The translations under genes were made by a program, and so were the position numbers. The notes beneath the pieces were generated by a model. It saw only the letters and a list, made by a program, of their open reading frames with translations, did not search any database and was not told the origin of the DNA. Source: Lepus europaeus (lineage: Eukaryota > Chordata > Mammalia > Lagomorpha > Leporidae). From it: a stretch of 64,000 bases of DNA. Numbering within the stretch: the first letter of the stretch is position 1; each line of letters begins with the position of its first letter. Below, piece by piece: positions 49,471 through 62,653 of the stretch. The DNA is taken from positions 41,944,002 through 42,008,001 of the forward strand of contig NC_084831.1 in NCBI RefSeq assembly GCF_033115175.1, in the 5' to 3' direction.

Positions 49471-50010
49471 ACTACCAGATTCTACCACCAAGGGATGGTG
49501 CTGAGAGTGGGATCTACACAGAAAAAGAAGCTGGAGAAGATCCTAAGGTTGCTTCTAACCAAGCTATCAGGATATAAAATCTCCACCCGAAAATGGCAAA
49601 AGGTCAAGGGTCAAGGGAAAAAAAATTCCTGAAATATTTATAAAATACGAATACAAAAACCCAATGTGAGCTTGTGTTTTGCCATTTACTTGGGACTTTA
49701 CTGAATTATTGACTCTGTAAATCAACAGAGAAACCCACCCTTTGGGAAACCCCTTAGAGGAGGAGGGGCGTTCTCAGGTACGAGGTATTGGCTGACTATC
49801 CAGAGTTAGAAAATGAAAGTCAACCACCTTGACATTTTCTTCACTGTACTTTAGAAAACCTGAATTGATAGGTTTTCTTATTAAATTAATAATTTAGCAA
49901 ATGGCTTTGTGAAACAGTTTATTATTAGCAAAAATGGGACATATTATGGGACATATTCTCTGCCAAATAGAGCTATACTTTTTTTAATATATTGCAGGCC
50001 ACATGCGTGA
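49471..50010. other. Unique FAF1 intronic DNA
   Basis: No exon or named repeat recognised. Confidence 0.35.
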
Positions 50011-50348
50011 CCTTCCCTTCCTTCCCTTCTTTCCTTTCCTTCCCTTCCTTCTCTTCCCTCCCTTCCTCCCTTCCTAGATTTCTTTTACTTATTGGAAAGG
50101 CAGATACAGAGAGGGAGGGAGGGAGAAATAGAGATTTTCCATCTGCTGGTTCACTCCCCAAACTGCTGCAACCAGGAGCCTGGAACTTCTACTGATCTCC
50201 CACATGGGTGGAAGGGGCCCACACACTTCTTCCTCAGGCTCATTAGCAGAGAGCTGGATGGGAACTGGAATAGCCAGGACTTGAACTAGAGCCCATATGG
50301 GGTGACAGGCATTGCAGGCGGTGGTTTAATCTGTTATGCCACAGTTCT
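50011..50348 (-). mobile_element. (CCTT)n tract and older CSINE
   Basis: TTCCCTTCC-type microsatellite at 50011-50075, then the CSINE from GATTTCTTTTACTTATTGG to GTTATGCCACAGTTC. Confidence 0.8.
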
Positions 50349-50514
50349 CGATCAATTTTCTCTGCAGTTAGAAATTTCACATACATTTTACTTTTATTAC
50401 TTCTCTGGGTTTCAATTCCTTTTCTACAAAGCATAACATTGCTATTTGGAAAAATGTGAACCAATGAGACAGAGTCTCACCCTTGGTCATGCTGTGAATT
50501 CCAGAATGTTAAGG

Positions 50515-51125
50515 TACTGAAGCTTCTTAAATGCCAAACAGCCCTTCATTTCTGGTGGGCAACCTGGGGCACTGAGAGGTGTCTGTGACTGGGCTCAGGT
50601 CACACAGTTGAGTAGCAGCAGACATGCAGTTCTACTCGAGTTTCTGCCTTGTTTTGGGGATCTTTCTAGCCACATAGTTCTACCTCTCTCTTGTTTTTCA
50701 TACCTCGAGTATAAATACACTACAACTATTACCAGGCTGGGAACTACTTGAGGGCAACAGCTAAGTAATACTAAAAACAGTAACAGCAGTGATATTTGTA
50801 TAGTACTTTATAGTTTGCAAGATCTTTATAAATTATTAACTCACAATCATGTGGGGGTAGGTGTTACTATCAACCCTTTTTTTATTTAGTTTTGCTAAGG
50901 TATTGCTTTTATTTTGAAACTTAGTAAAGGAGTCTGGATCTAGTATTTTATACTTAGGAAAAGGGATTATCTTTTAAAAATATTATCAATGTATTTTAAC
51001 AGCTTACAGAAGAAACAGAAGAAACACACTGCAAGAGTACTTGGAAATCAGCCTATTGGACTTGCCTATGATCATACATATAAGTGGTAGAGGCAGAACC
51101 AGAACTCAGGCCTTCTAATTTTTCT
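50515..51125 (+). mobile_element. MIR fragments (two)
   Basis: 50515-50650 (GCACTGAGAGGTG..CTCAGGTCACACAG) and 50785-51125 (TATAGTACTTTATAGTTTGC..CAGAACCAGAACTCAGG), the second interrupted by unrelated AT-rich sequence at 50880-51000. Confidence 0.7.
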
Positions 51126-51794
51126 CATAATTCTCATAATAACACCTCACCCCCTTATACAAGTGGCCTAATAATGTTCTCTCTTACTCCATGAGTTATA
51201 GCCTTCAGGTTCAATGTGTGGAATCGGGAAGTAAAAAACTAAGAAATGTTTTTCAAAGTATTTTCTAACTTTGAATAACATTTGCACTTCAGAAAATTCC
51301 AGCACCTTCAAGACAGAAAATCTGTGTTGTCAAAAGTTTGCTGTAGTATTTATTTGCCTGTTCACTTCTAGAGACCAACTACCACCATTTTCCAGCCTGC
51401 GTAACTGGGCCACTGTGACCAGAGAGACCCCTGCACAGTCTGGCTCCAAGGAGCAACCCTGGGAGAACACTTCTAGTTCATACAGACAGCAAACACCAGG
51501 ACTTAGCTCATGCATGTCTTCTTCCTCCCATCAATGTGAGAGAGAAGCTGGTCCCATCCCTCAGACACAGACAGACCACAATAAACGTCCCCAGGCTTAA
51601 GGAAATCCATCCGCTTAGTTATGGACTATGTTTCTGAAAGTCCACCCTCTCCTTCAATTCCCCAGCAAGCTCAGTCTCAGAATTCCTGTGCAGGCTACCA
51701 AGGCTGTATGCTGTCTCATGCTGTCATTGTGGTCCTGGTTCTAGCAATATGACTGTGGACAAGGCACTTTTCTAGGCTTTAATTTTTTCATTTA
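51126..51794. other. Unique FAF1 intronic DNA
   Basis: No exon recognised; the 109-codon frame at 51271-51600 has no recognisable domain. Confidence 0.35.
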
Positions 51795-51799
51795 AAAAA

Positions 51800-52080
51800 G
51801 ATGTGGTGATGGGTAGGCATTTGGTGTTCAAGACACCTATATTCCATTTTGGAGTGCCTGGGTTCAATTCCTGGCTCTGGTTTCTGAATCCAAATTGCTG
51901 CAAATGCAGATCCTATGAGGCAGTGGAGATGGCCCAAATGAATGGGTTTCTGCCACCCACATGAGAAATCTGGACTGAATTCCCTGGCTTTCAACCTTGG
52001 CCTGGCTCAGTTCCAGTCACTGTGGGCATTTGGAGACTGAACCAGGAGATGGGAGTTCTGTGTTTCTTAAAAATAAAACT
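51800..52080 (+). mobile_element. Older CSINE
   Basis: GGTAGGCATTTGGTGTTCAAGAC head, body GGAGATGGCCCAAATG, ending GTTTCTTAAAAATAAAAC. Confidence 0.78.
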
Positions 52081-52421
52081 TTTTTTTTTTTTTTGACAGG
52101 CAAAGTTAGACAGTGAGAGAGAGAGACAGAGAGAAAGGTCTTCCTTTTCCGTTGGTTCACCCCCAATGGCTGCTGCGGCCGGTGCGCTGTGGCTGGCGTG
52201 CTGCGCTGATCCGAAGCCAGGAGTCAGGTGCTTCTCCTGGTCTCCCATGCGGGTGCAGGGCCCAAGCACTTGGGCCATCCTCCACTGTCCTCCCGGGCCA
52301 CAGCAGAGAGCTGGCCTGGAAGAGGAGCAACTGGGACAGAATCCGGCGCCCCAACCGGGACTAGAACCCAGTGCCGGCGCCGCAGGAGGAGGATTAGCCT
52401 AGTGAGCCACAGTGCCGGCCA
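52081..52421 (-). mobile_element. Young CSINE
   Basis: T-run then GACAGGCAAAGTTAGACAGTGAG to CCACAGTGCCGGCC. AAAAACAAAACTTT resembles the left flank AAAAATAAAACTTT. Confidence 0.93.
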
Positions 52422-52454
52422 AAAACAAAACTTTTTTTTATGCTAGGGTTAGTG

Positions 52455-52880
52455 TTTCTTTGGAGTCAACAGGACTATAGGTGGGCCTTGGAAGTACAAA
52501 CACTTGGGTTCAAATCTCAGCTCTTAGCCAAGTCCGTGGGATGCTTCCAGTTTCAATTTCCTTTTCTACTGGGTGAAAGGATGATTGTGGGGATTACACC
52601 ACAGAGCCTGACATGGAAGCTATAATGATTCAGTACTTGTTTTATGTGTTAGTAGATATCAGCTCCATGGTTTGAGCTCTCCAATGGTTGGGATGGTTGA
52701 AGTATGATCTAGGGAAGGATAAGGAGGTTGGATTTCTACTGCTGTAACTCCCTAGCTCATGTACTATGGGCAAGTTACTTAATCTCTGGTTCACTGTTTC
52801 TTTATTTATAAAGTCAAGACATTTTTTGTCTCCCAGAATTGTGAGAATCCAGTGAGAGCTTATAATCTTTACTATGGGGA
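52455..52880 (-). mobile_element. Two MIRs in minus orientation
   Basis: 52455-52640 (CTTGGGTTCAAATCTCAGC..) and 52690-52880 (GGGCAAGTTACTTAATCTCTGG..). Confidence 0.75.
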
Positions 52881-52892
52881 ATATTTCTTTCT

Positions 52893-53576
52893 TTCTTTTT
52901 TTTTTTTTTAAAAAAAATATTTATTTATTTGAGATACACACAGAGGGAAAGACAGAGAGAAAGTTCTTCCATCTACTGGTTCACTCCCCAGATGGTTGCA
53001 ATGGCCACAGCTGGGCCAATCCAAAGCAAGGAGCCAGGAGCTTCTTCCAAGTCTCCCATGTTGGTGCAGGGACCCAATCACTTGGGCTATCTTCCACTGC
53101 CTTCCCTGGCCATAAGCAGAGAGCTGGATTAGAAGAGGAACAGCCAGCCGGTGCCGTGGCTTAACAGGCCAATCCTCCGCCTAGCGGTGCCGGCACACCG
53201 GGTTCTAGTCCCGGTTGGGTCGCCGGATTCTATCCCGGTTGCCCCTCTTCCAGGCCAGCTCTCTGCTATGGCCCGGGAAGGCAGTGGAGGATGGCCCAAG
53301 TGCTTGGGCCCTGCACCCCATGGGAGACCAGGAGAAGCACCTGGCTCCTGGCTTCAGATCAGCGCGACGAGCTGGCCGCAGCGGCCATTGGAGGGTGAAC
53401 CAATGGCAAAAAGGAAGACCTTTCTCTGTCTCTCTCTCTCTCATTATCCACTCTGCCTGTCAAAAAAAAAAAAAAAAACAAAAAAGAAGAGGAACAGCCA
53501 GAACATGAAACACATCCATATGGGATGCCGGTGCTCAAGTGCAGGCTTGGCCTACTACACCACAGAGCCAGCCCCA
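52893..53576 (-). mobile_element. CSINE split by a young plus-strand CSINE
   Basis: TTTATTTATTTGAGATACACACAG start. Resumes after 53485 and ends CACCACAGAGCCAGCCCC. Confidence 0.88.
53146..53485 (+). mobile_element. Young CSINE nested in an older copy
   Basis: GCCGGTGCCGTGGCTTAACAGG to CTGTC-A18. Target-site duplication AGAAGAGGAACAGCC on both sides. Confidence 0.94.
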
Positions 53577-54130
53577 CTTTTTCTTTTTTTTAATTTTATT
53601 TAATTTCATATATACAGATTTAGGAACACAGTGATACTTCCAACCCCACCCTTCCTCCCGCCTATACTGCAACCCTTCTTCCTCCTCCCTCTCCCATTCC
53701 CACTCATAATTTTTATAAAGATCTATTTTCAGTTTACTTAATGATCATATAGTTAACCCTACACTAAGTAAGAGTTCAACAAATAGTATGAGGAAAAAAA
53801 ACACCGTTCCTCAATGGAAGAGACAAGGGCTATAAATAGTCATTGAATCTCAAAATATCCATTTCACTGTAATACATTACATTTTAGGTATTGTATTAGT
53901 TACCTTGGATCAGAGAAAACATATGCTACCTGTCTTTTTGGGACTGGCTTATTTTGCTAAGTATATTGGTTTCCAATTGTGTCCATCATGTTGCAAAAAA
54001 ATAGGATTTCCTTCTTCTGTTTTTTTTTTTTTTTTTTTTTTTTTACAGCTGAGTAGCACTCCATAGTGTATATATACCATAATTTTGTTATCCAGTCAAC
54101 AGCTGACGGACATCTGGGTTGATCTTTTTT
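53577..54130 (-). mobile_element. 5'-truncated L1, 3' end in minus orientation
   Basis: Begins with T-rich sequence (A tail on minus). It includes GCTGAGTAGCACTCCATAGTGTATATATACC and GGCTTATTTTGCTAAGTATATTGG, the reverse of L1 3' end text. A T24 run lies at 54020-54044. Confidence 0.82.
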
Positions 54131-54189
54131 TTTTTTATTTATTTATTTTATTTATTTTTTAATTTATTTTATTTATTTATTTTTTTATT

Positions 54190-54527
54190 TTTTTTGACAG
54201 GCAGAGTGGACAGTGAGAGAGAGAGAGAGACAGAGAGAAAGGTCTTCCTTTGCCGTTGGTTCACCCTCTAATGGCCGCCGCGGTAGCGCGCTGCGGCCGG
54301 CGCACCGCGCTGATCCGATGGCAGGAACCAGGTGCTTATCCTGGTCTCCCATGGGGTGCAGAGCCCAAACACTTGGGCCATCCTCCACTGCACTCCCGGG
54401 CCACAGCAGAGAGCTGGCCTGGAAGGGGGGCAACCGGGACAGGATCGGTGCCCCGACCGGGACTAGAACCCGGTGTGCCGGCGCCGCAAGGCGGAGGATT
54501 AGCCTGTTGAGCCACGGCGCCGGCCGA
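54190..54527 (-). mobile_element. Young CSINE
   Basis: GACAGGCAGAGTGGACAGTGAG to GAGCCACGGCGCCGGCC, near consensus. A long T/TTTA-rich tract precedes it, and GATCTTTTTT is found on both sides (54121 and 54526). Confidence 0.94.
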
Positions 54528-54529
54528 TC

Positions 54530-54872
54530 TTTTTTTTTTTTTAAGATTTATTTACATATCTGAAAGGTAGAGTGACACAGAGAGGGACACACATACACAA
54601 ACACACACATACAGATCTTCTATTTGCTGGTCTCTCTCCAAATAGTCTCAATGGCTGGAGCTGTTCTAAGCTGAAGCCAGGAGCCCAGGACTCCACCCAG
54701 GACTCCCACAGGGGTGGCAGGGGTCCAAGTATTTGCGCTATCATCCATTGCTTTCCCACATGCGTTAGCAGGGAGCTAGATCAGAAGTGGAACAGCTGGG
54801 ACTGGAACTGACACTCATCTGGAAGGCCAGCATCACAGGTGGAGGCTTAACCTGCTGAGCCACAATGAGAGC
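54530..54872 (-). mobile_element. CSINE
   Basis: TTTAAGATTTATTTACATATCTG to GCTGAGCCACAATGAGAGC. Confidence 0.85.
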
Positions 54873-55420
54873 TCTGGGAAAATTTATTCATATTCACGTT
54901 TCCAAGTGGAGGGACTTGTTTGTTGAGTCTGAGAGAAGAATCTGAACTTAGCCTCTTCCTTTCCCTTTTCCTGAGCTAACCTGCTCTTTTGCAGGTGGAC
55001 AAGTCTGTCAACTTCAGGGGCGAGAGCTCTATCAACAAGCCCCTGGGCTGCAGATCCCAAACCACATAATCCCTGATCAACTCTTCAGGTAACAAAGGTG
55101 ATCATTTGATCCCCACTTGAGTCCTACATCTATCTTTCAACTGTTCTTATGTCTTTCAATCAGTCTTGAACCAGTTAAATGAAGGAGCATTATTTAATGG
55201 CCCTTAAAGCCCCAAATACTTCTAATGAATAGGAAATTGCTTGACAATTATGATTTATATAACATGATACAAGGATCATAGCCCTTTTTTTCTCAAAGTC
55301 TTTTTGTTCTTTATTAAAATATGAGAATGTCAACCAGTCAAGGCATGTATCAACTTTAAAATACAGTTCCTATCTGTAACATACAGGTATAATAAAGCTT
55401 ATTTTTAAATAGAAGTTTCT
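54873..55420. other. Unique FAF1 intronic DNA
   Basis: No exon or named repeat recognised. Confidence 0.35.
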
Positions 55421-55737
55421 GGGGCCAGCGCTTTGGCGTAGTGGGTTATCGCCCTGGCCTGAAGCGCTGGCATTCCATATGGGTGCCAGTTCTAGTCCCG
55501 GGTGCTCCTCTTCCAATCCGGCTCTCTGCTATGGCCGGGGAAAGCAGTAGAGGATGGTCCAAGTCCTTGGGTCCCTGTACCAGCGTGGGAGCCCTGGAAG
55601 AAGCTCCTGGCTCAGGCTTTGGATTGGTGCAGCTCCTGCCATTGTGGCCATCTGGAGAGTGAACCAGAGGATGGAAGACTTCTCTGTCTCTACCTCTCTG
55701 TGTAACTCTTTCAAATAAATAAAATAAATCTTAAAAA
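55421..55737 (+). mobile_element. CSINE
   Basis: GGGGCCAGCGCTTTGGCGTAGTGGG head, AAATAAATAAAATAAATC tail, AGAAGTTTCT / AGAAGCTTCT flanks. Confidence 0.92.
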
Positions 55738-55813
55738 AGAGCGAGAAGCTTCTTTAAAGTTATTTGAGCACAAAGCAAACGTGCTAATAAACTTCCTTCT
55801 GAAGAATGCCCAC

Positions 55814-55841
55814 ATAATAATAATAATAATAATAATAATAA
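55814..55841. repeat. (AAT)n microsatellite
   Basis: About nine AAT units, abutting the start of a MIR. Confidence 0.95.
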
Positions 55842-55844
55842 CTA

Positions 55845-56455
55845 TTATTTACAGCTTTCAAAGCACTTACAAATGTATTAAACGTCAAAACTACCCTAAG
55901 AGATTGGACTCATCTTACAGATGAGAACGGCAAAGCCCAGGCAGGGACATTGCCAATACAAAAATCACATGGACAGGAATTACTGGCGCTCACGCTGGAA
56001 CCTGGTCTTCTCACTTCAAATTCCAAGCTCCTTCTACCCTGAGAGGCATAACAAGGGCTTCATTATGCTAAATCTGCAGATTCTAGCAAAAGTGAATGTA
56101 TCTGCTTTAACTTTGTTCAAAACTAGCATTTACTTTGAAGTTGGGTGAACAATTCACCTTTTTGGCTTCCTAGGAGTAGCTTATTCTATTAGTTATTCTA
56201 TTAGAAAAACATATTTAATAAATAATTGTTAACAACATGACTCCAAAAAAGGCTACCATTTATCAATTCTATGAGATAAGTATTCCTATTACCTCCATTT
56301 TGTAGATGAATTCTCTGAGGTTAAACATGGTTATGGGGCTTGCCCAAGATTACAAAGCTAAGAAAGATAAGGCCAGAATTTGCACCCAGGTATGTGAGCT
56401 AGCAGCCTAAATCCAACGCACTGCCCTTCACTGCCTCTCAACTTTTGATCCTACT
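55845..56455 (+). mobile_element. Two MIRs in plus orientation
   Basis: 55845-56045 (CTTTCAAAGCACTTACAAATG..TACAGATGAGAACGG) and 56245-56455 (CCTCCATTTTGTAGATGAATTC..TTGCCCAAGATTACAAAGC). Confidence 0.8.
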
Positions 56456-57264
56456 TCTAAACAGAGAACAGTTACCATGACTAACTGGCTTTCCCTTTGG
56501 GCATAAAGAAAGCTGCACTCTGCAGCTGTGTCATGGCTCCTGTTCCTATTGTGGGATGGGCTTTGTCATTCCCGGTAGGAACACAAACTGTCTTTTGTTA
56601 CTGTCAACTTAGTCCTAACAGCTAATTGCCCATTTTCTTTAAACACCTTTTGGGAATCCCCAAAGAGGACAGTTACACAGAGTATCAGAGGGAGAACTGA
56701 AGAGCTAATCTGTTGGTCATGTGCTGATCAGGGTGTAAAAAGCCTTTGGTAACTGAAGTCCTTTGCAAACATAAGGGATCACTATGACTACTATTAATGG
56801 TAATGAACAACAACAATAAGCACACCACAACAATGCCAGTTGTAGCTCTTGGCAACTTCTCTTCTATCTTTGTTGCAGGTGGTAACATATCCCCAAAAGG
56901 AACTTCCAATCTGGAGAGGTCTCCTTATGCCACTACTCTATGGTTGATCTTCAAATCTGCTTCCTGTGCAGCTGCTGGGCCAATCTGTTTCCCTGAACCA
57001 CAGGCACAGTGGCATTTCCAGAAAATGATGACAGATGCTGTGTTTCCCATTATTGAGCAACTGGGGTATTAGAGAGCGAGGTTGAGTGTGCTGCTGTGGC
57101 TATAATGAGCAAGGTGCCTAGGACATTTCCTTTCTTTGCTGAGTTTTTTTTAGGTGAGAAGAATGGAGAAGGAAAGAAAATTAAATGAAGAACCAAGGGA
57201 GAGAAGGTTTAGGTGACAAAGAGGTGGTGTCTTGTAAACTACCCAGTTGTTCTTTGTTTTCTCA
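56456..57264. other. Unique FAF1 intronic DNA
   Basis: No exon or named repeat recognised. Small open frames on both strands (56685-57072) lack family resemblance. Confidence 0.35.
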
Positions 57265-57510
57265 CATAATAATGGTAACAACAGTTAACATTAATTGAAA
57301 GCCTACTAGGTGCTAACTATGCTAAATATTTTATAAACACTACAACAATCTGATGAGGGAGGTACCATTATTTTCACTTTAAAAATGAGGAATAGAGGCT
57401 AAGAAAGATTCTATAACCTGTATAAGACTGCACAGACAGAAAGTGGTAGAGCAAAGACTTAAAATCAGATATGGCTCCAAAGTCCACGTTCTTAACCACT
57501 ACCCAAGATT
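57265..57510 (+). mobile_element. MIR, nearly full length
   Basis: CAGTTAACATTAATTGAAAGCC..TAAAAATGAGGAATAGAGGC..CCACGTTCTTAACCACTACC covers the element end to end. Confidence 0.88.
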
Positions 57511-60032
57511 ATTTCGCATTGTAATCATGCGTTGGACTACTTATTCCAAGTCTCTATTTGGAACAACTGTCCTCTTCTTGTGACTGAAGTGCATGTTCTC
57601 TTGTGACATAGTGTATTATTACCTTAGGCCTCTGGACTAATTTTACTCATCTAGATCCTCAATTACCATAGAGTTAGTTATTGTTAGAGCTGGATGAGTC
57701 TTTGTGAGACAGAAGACATCTCTGTAACATGCAGACAGAAAAGCCCTGAGAGTGGAACTTACCCAATGTTACTCAGTAAGGAAATGTGGATTCTTTATTC
57801 CCAGCCTATGCCTTTAGATGGGCTATTTAATGAATAACTCTAGAATGTTAATAATGTTGAAATAGCCTCAATCTTGGCACACTGTTGGAGACACCATGGA
57901 CGTGAAATAAGAGATGTCACCCTCCCCTTGTATTGGTATCCTTGATGGTGGCATTGGTCACCATTCTATTACACAACAATGTTAGATGGGAAGGCAAAGA
58001 GGAAATAAAGGATTCTAACAACAATGGAGTGAGGAGGGAAAGTTCTTTTTCATTTAAAAATAAGAGATCTGGTCTGCAGAATGAACATGAAAATAAAAGA
58101 AACAAGAACACCTAAAGAATATAAAAAGCATAAGAACAGACATGTCTCCCACTCTGGGAAGTCAGTTCCCAAGATAAGTCCTTCATGGGATCTCGAAGAT
58201 ATCATTTCTAGTAAATAGCATGTTTACTCCTGCCTCACACACCAGCTTGCAAGCTTGCTGTCTCTAAAAGCAGTTAAACAGGGGATAGGCAAATTCAAGT
58301 ATGGGATTCTGTAGCATAACAAGAGAAACCCAGTGCAATTTAGTCCCAGCTGTGTGTCAACAGCCTGGTCTCCTCATCCCCTGGGGCAGGCAGAAGCCTC
58401 AGGACTGGGCTGCTTCAGACTCTGGACAACCACATATACACCATTTTCAATGTGTGTGGTCACTGCAAAGGCAGGGAAGCATTCATCTAGAGGACATGCC
58501 TCACTTTCAGAGGCGGCGCCAAGGAAGGCAGCCAGGTCCTTGTTCCTGGGATGCCTCTTATCAAAGATTGGTCTGCAACATTAACCACCATGTTAATGAG
58601 CAGAGTATTAAGAAACAAATGACAGCTACCTGTTCACTGGTTAGGTTCAGAGCTGTTAATTCGGCTTAAGTTTTCTGAGAAATCCTGATGATTGCCAGCC
58701 CCAGAATTTCACCACTGGGCGCTGATAAAGAGTTAGTAAGGCAGTAAGAAAGAGCCCTGGTTGTTTTACAACCTGGCACCACAGGTATGTTCTTGAGCAA
58801 GTAATTTAACCTCTTCTCACGAGATTAAATTCAAGTTTCTCTATGTAAGCTCCTAATATCACCCAACATCCAGCAGTCCCACATTGAGCCATTTCCTTCT
58901 GGCTCTTGTCCGTCATACTACACTTCCACTTGAGAAAGAGCTAAACAGAATGTCTGTTCCTATCCATATCCCACGTAAGAGTTTTTAAATGATTCATTAA
59001 TGAAACAGGACTGTTCCCTTTTGCTTTGGCTCATTTTCCCAATTTGTTTCTGATAAGGCTCACAGAAGGCCTATAATGGATGACCTGTCTGGATAGTTTG
59101 GAGCTTAAATGCCTTATTAGTAAAGTTTTGAAAAAAATTCTTTCTCATGGGCTCCACAGAGATCTGATGGGGTGCACTAGAAGTGCTCTTCAGGCCGAGT
59201 GGCTAGGGAGAAACTGAGCATTTTGGGTGCATTTTAATATCTAAGCAGGGCCACGAGAACTGGTGTGTGTGTAACTCCGCACGCAAACACTGCTCAAGAA
59301 CTGGAGCTTTGAACAGGAGTTAAAAGAGTTGAGTCCCTAACGACATACAAAAGACTTGCTGGTGTGATTTATTCTGATGTATTTACTTATCCAATTACCA
59401 AAACAGCAGGAGATCATTAAATTTTCTAGTTACCAGATGCAGCACATTCAATATCTTAAATGTTACCAAGGCTCTCTCTGAGCTATTTTGATATTACATT
59501 TCATCTGCCCAAAAGCATATGAAACTGGAAGGCAAGAATCATGAAAAGAGCAGGTATTTTCTTTGAAGGCTATTCCAGTAGGTGCCTGTACAGTACCAGA
59601 CATTTACCAGAAACTCCCAAACTCTTGGGCTTAAGGGAAAGTAACATGAGGAAGAACAAAATTATTTAGGAAGAAAAGTAGTACTTGAAGGTGGCTGGAG
59701 ACATCCATTTTTACCTGGACAGTCTTTTCTTCATGGCCATTTCTTATCAGTTCAATCCCTGTGTCCTTAGAGGGTGAGAGCTCAGAGTGTCAGAGCACAA
59801 GCATCCTCTGTGAGACTGCAAACCTGTCTCCTGGTATACTGCTCTGACGACCTGTGGTCTTGGACAAGTCACTCTTTCATTCTCAGAGTTTTATTGTCCC
59901 TTGAACAAGAATGTTGAATTTTGAAATCCATGCATAGTTTTTTCATAAAACACATTTTCATGAACTTCTTGAAGGGTCCTTATTAAGTATGGATTTCAAA
60001 GAATTTTTTCCACCAAAAGAAACTTTTCTTCT
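57511..60032. other. FAF1 intronic DNA with two MIR fragments
   Basis: MIR minus pieces at 58760-58860 (GAGCAAGTAATTTAACCTC) and 59815-59905 (CTTGGACAAGTCACTC). No exon recognised. Confidence 0.5.
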
Positions 60033-60316
60033 CTATAAAATTTATTTGAGAGGCAGAGAGACAAAAACAGAGTGCTCCCATCCACTGGTTCACTCTCTAA
60101 ATTCCTTCCTAGACCAGAATGAAGCTGGGAACTCAATTCAGGTCTTCCACCTGGATGGCAGGAACCCAACCACTTGAGCCATCACTGCTGCCTCCAGGAT
60201 CTACATTACCAGTGGCTGCAATTAGGAGCTGGAACTGGGGATAAAACTCAGGCACTCTGGTGTGGGACATGACATCTTAACCACTGTCTTAATCGCTAGG
60301 CTAAATGCCTGCCCCA
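60033..60316 (-). mobile_element. Older CSINE
   Basis: AATTTATTTGAGAGGCAGAGAG to GGCTAAATGCCTGCCCC. Confidence 0.82.
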
Positions 60317-60324
60317 AACCTATC

Positions 60325-60666
60325 TTTATTTTTAAAGGTTTACTTATGTATTTATTTTAATTTGAAAGGGAAGGAGGGAGAGAGAGAGAGGGAGAGAGAG
60401 AGAGAACAAGAGAGATTTTCTGCTGGTTCACTCCACAAATGCTTGCAACAGCTAGGACTGGGCCAGGCTGAAATCAGGAGTGAGGAACCCCATCCAGGTC
60501 TCCAATGTGCGTGGCTGAGGCCTAACTACTTGGGCCATCTTCTGCTGTTTAGCAGGGAGCCATATCAGGCCAGGCTGACATATCACATAACACAGATACT
60601 GTGATATGGGATGTTAGTGTTGCATGCAGTAGCTTAACCTGCTGTTCCACAATGCTGGCTGGCCCC
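60325..60666 (-). mobile_element. CSINE
   Basis: TTTAAAGGTTTACTTATGTATTTATT to CACAATGCTGGCTGGCCCC. Purine tract 60368-60416. Confidence 0.85.
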
Positions 60667-62538
60667 TCCTTGAATTTTTTGAAGTATCCTCATATATCCT
60701 TTAAAGCTCAGCTCAAATGCTACTTTCTCCATGAAACCAGGCCTGAGTGACAGAGTTTAATCCCCTTATCCTATTCCTGTAATAGTTCATCATAACTGAC
60801 AACTTCTCCCACTCTGATGGAACACAGTGACATAAATGTTCATCGTGGTCTCTCCCTCCTGGACCTTCTCCATTGCTCTGCATGTGACCAAACCTTGTTT
60901 GCTGAATGAACACCTTTGTTTTATCTTAGCTTCTTCCAACAAGGCTCCAGACAACATGAGCTGGCAGACTCAAGGTCAGTGTTTAATTGGAATGGAGGTA
61001 CTGGCAGTGCCAATCCTGTCCTTTGCTAAAATGGCACTCTATACTTTGACTAGGCAAGGGGTCCTACAGGATCTAGCTCAAAGGATCATCTAGGGTCTCA
61101 TGCTGAGTTACCTGCCTATTGTCTCTTTCAGGCAATTTTGCAATTATTTATGAGTCTATCTCTTCAGTTATGTTGAATTCTGAAGGTAGGTTGAATTCTG
61201 AAGGCACAAGAAGTTCCACTGGCCACCTGTCCCTAGGACCTGGTATTCTGCTGGAAACAATATGAGTTCACAAATTTCTGTGGAAAACTGAACTACTGAA
61301 TGACCGAATGAAGTTTCTTCACTGCTCTCCAAAGCCCCCATCAATCCAAAGACACGGCATTTAGAGGAGCTGTGTCCTCAGACCTCTTTGTCCTACCCTC
61401 ACTCCCAGAGCAGGCAGAGTGTCAGTGACACTGTTAGCAGGTCATTCTAGTAGGTCCCTTGGCTCTGGACATTCTCTGGTCCTAGCCTCAATCAGTCCTG
61501 CTGCATAGACACAACAGCTGATAACAGGTTTCCATCAGTTACCCTTTCAGAAGGGACAGATTTTTCCCTATTTAAACTGCTGTTGGAATTGGCTAATTAG
61601 AAGGATTTAAAAAATCTTAATACTCTAAACAGAGAAAACTGGTTCTGAATTATTAAGCAACATTTTCAATGCATTTGAATAACCTTAAGTGACTTAGCTG
61701 CCACCTGATCCTAAGCTCTGGCTCAGATAAATAAATGTGAAATATTGTCAAAGCCTCAGCTTATAGAAGCCTCCAGCTACAGTAAATAAAAGCTTAAATC
61801 CCAACAAACTGCTTGGGACACAGATATTCTCATATAAGAGGAGAGAAGATGGTCTTAAAACCAGCTGAATTAGGAAAACAGTGGTTTTGCTCTAGGGGGT
61901 TATCATTGGGGCAGGTACTAGCAGCATCCAGGTCATTTAACTACAGAAACACATAGTAACAGAAGCTGAAAGAAGATTAAGAAAGAACCATTTTAATTTC
62001 TTTATATTTCAGATGATGAACATAAGATCCAGAGAGAAGCATTTGCCTTGCTTAAGATGACACAGTAGCTGAAAGAATAAAGATTTTGCCTTAGGATGCC
62101 TGGCTCCCAGCTTAGTCCCCTTCCCACTGCACCATGTTCTTCTAAGAATGTCCTGGTGCTGATGTCAAAATTACTGGCTGACATTTGGCTGCTAAAAGAT
62201 ACCTGAAAATTGGAACCAGATGTGTCATAAAACACTCCATGTTTGTCCCCCCAGATCTGGGAGTTCTACTTCCATGGCCACGCAGGGAAGAAGCAGAATA
62301 AAGGGAGGGAGGGAAAGAAACAAGGAATAAATGAGAGTGAATATTAACTCTAACATTACTCATGATTTTCTGCCTGGTGATTTAGAAAATACAAAAACAA
62401 ACAAAAACAGCAGATGCACAAATGGCCAGGAACATTTTATTTTTCCTCATGTATTTACTAAACAAATATTCTCTGAGTATTAATGACATGAAAGAAACTG
62501 TGGTAGGTTCTGGAATATAGTAACTAGAATATAGTATT
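60667..62538. other. FAF1 intronic DNA with one MIR
   Basis: MIR plus-oriented at about 61985-62145 (CAGATGATGAACATAAGATCC..). Otherwise no gene or repeat recognised. Confidence 0.5.
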
Positions 62539-62621
62539 TTTGTTTTGTTTTGTTTTGCTTTTTTTGTTTGTTTTTTTTTTTTTTTGTTTTTTTTTTGCTT
62601 TTGACAGGCAGAGTGGACAGT

Positions 62622-62653
<32 letters not shown>

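Noticed and set aside
53205-53444. Recurrent short open frames such as those at 2035-2334, 35925-36288 and 62480-63055
   Set aside because: They are translations of the CSINE sequence, which keeps stops low in several frames. Repeats, not genes.
57917-58111. Minus-strand frame 57917-58111 as a FAF1 exon
   Set aside because: No FAF1 resemblance and no fitting splice sites in phase with the terminal exon.
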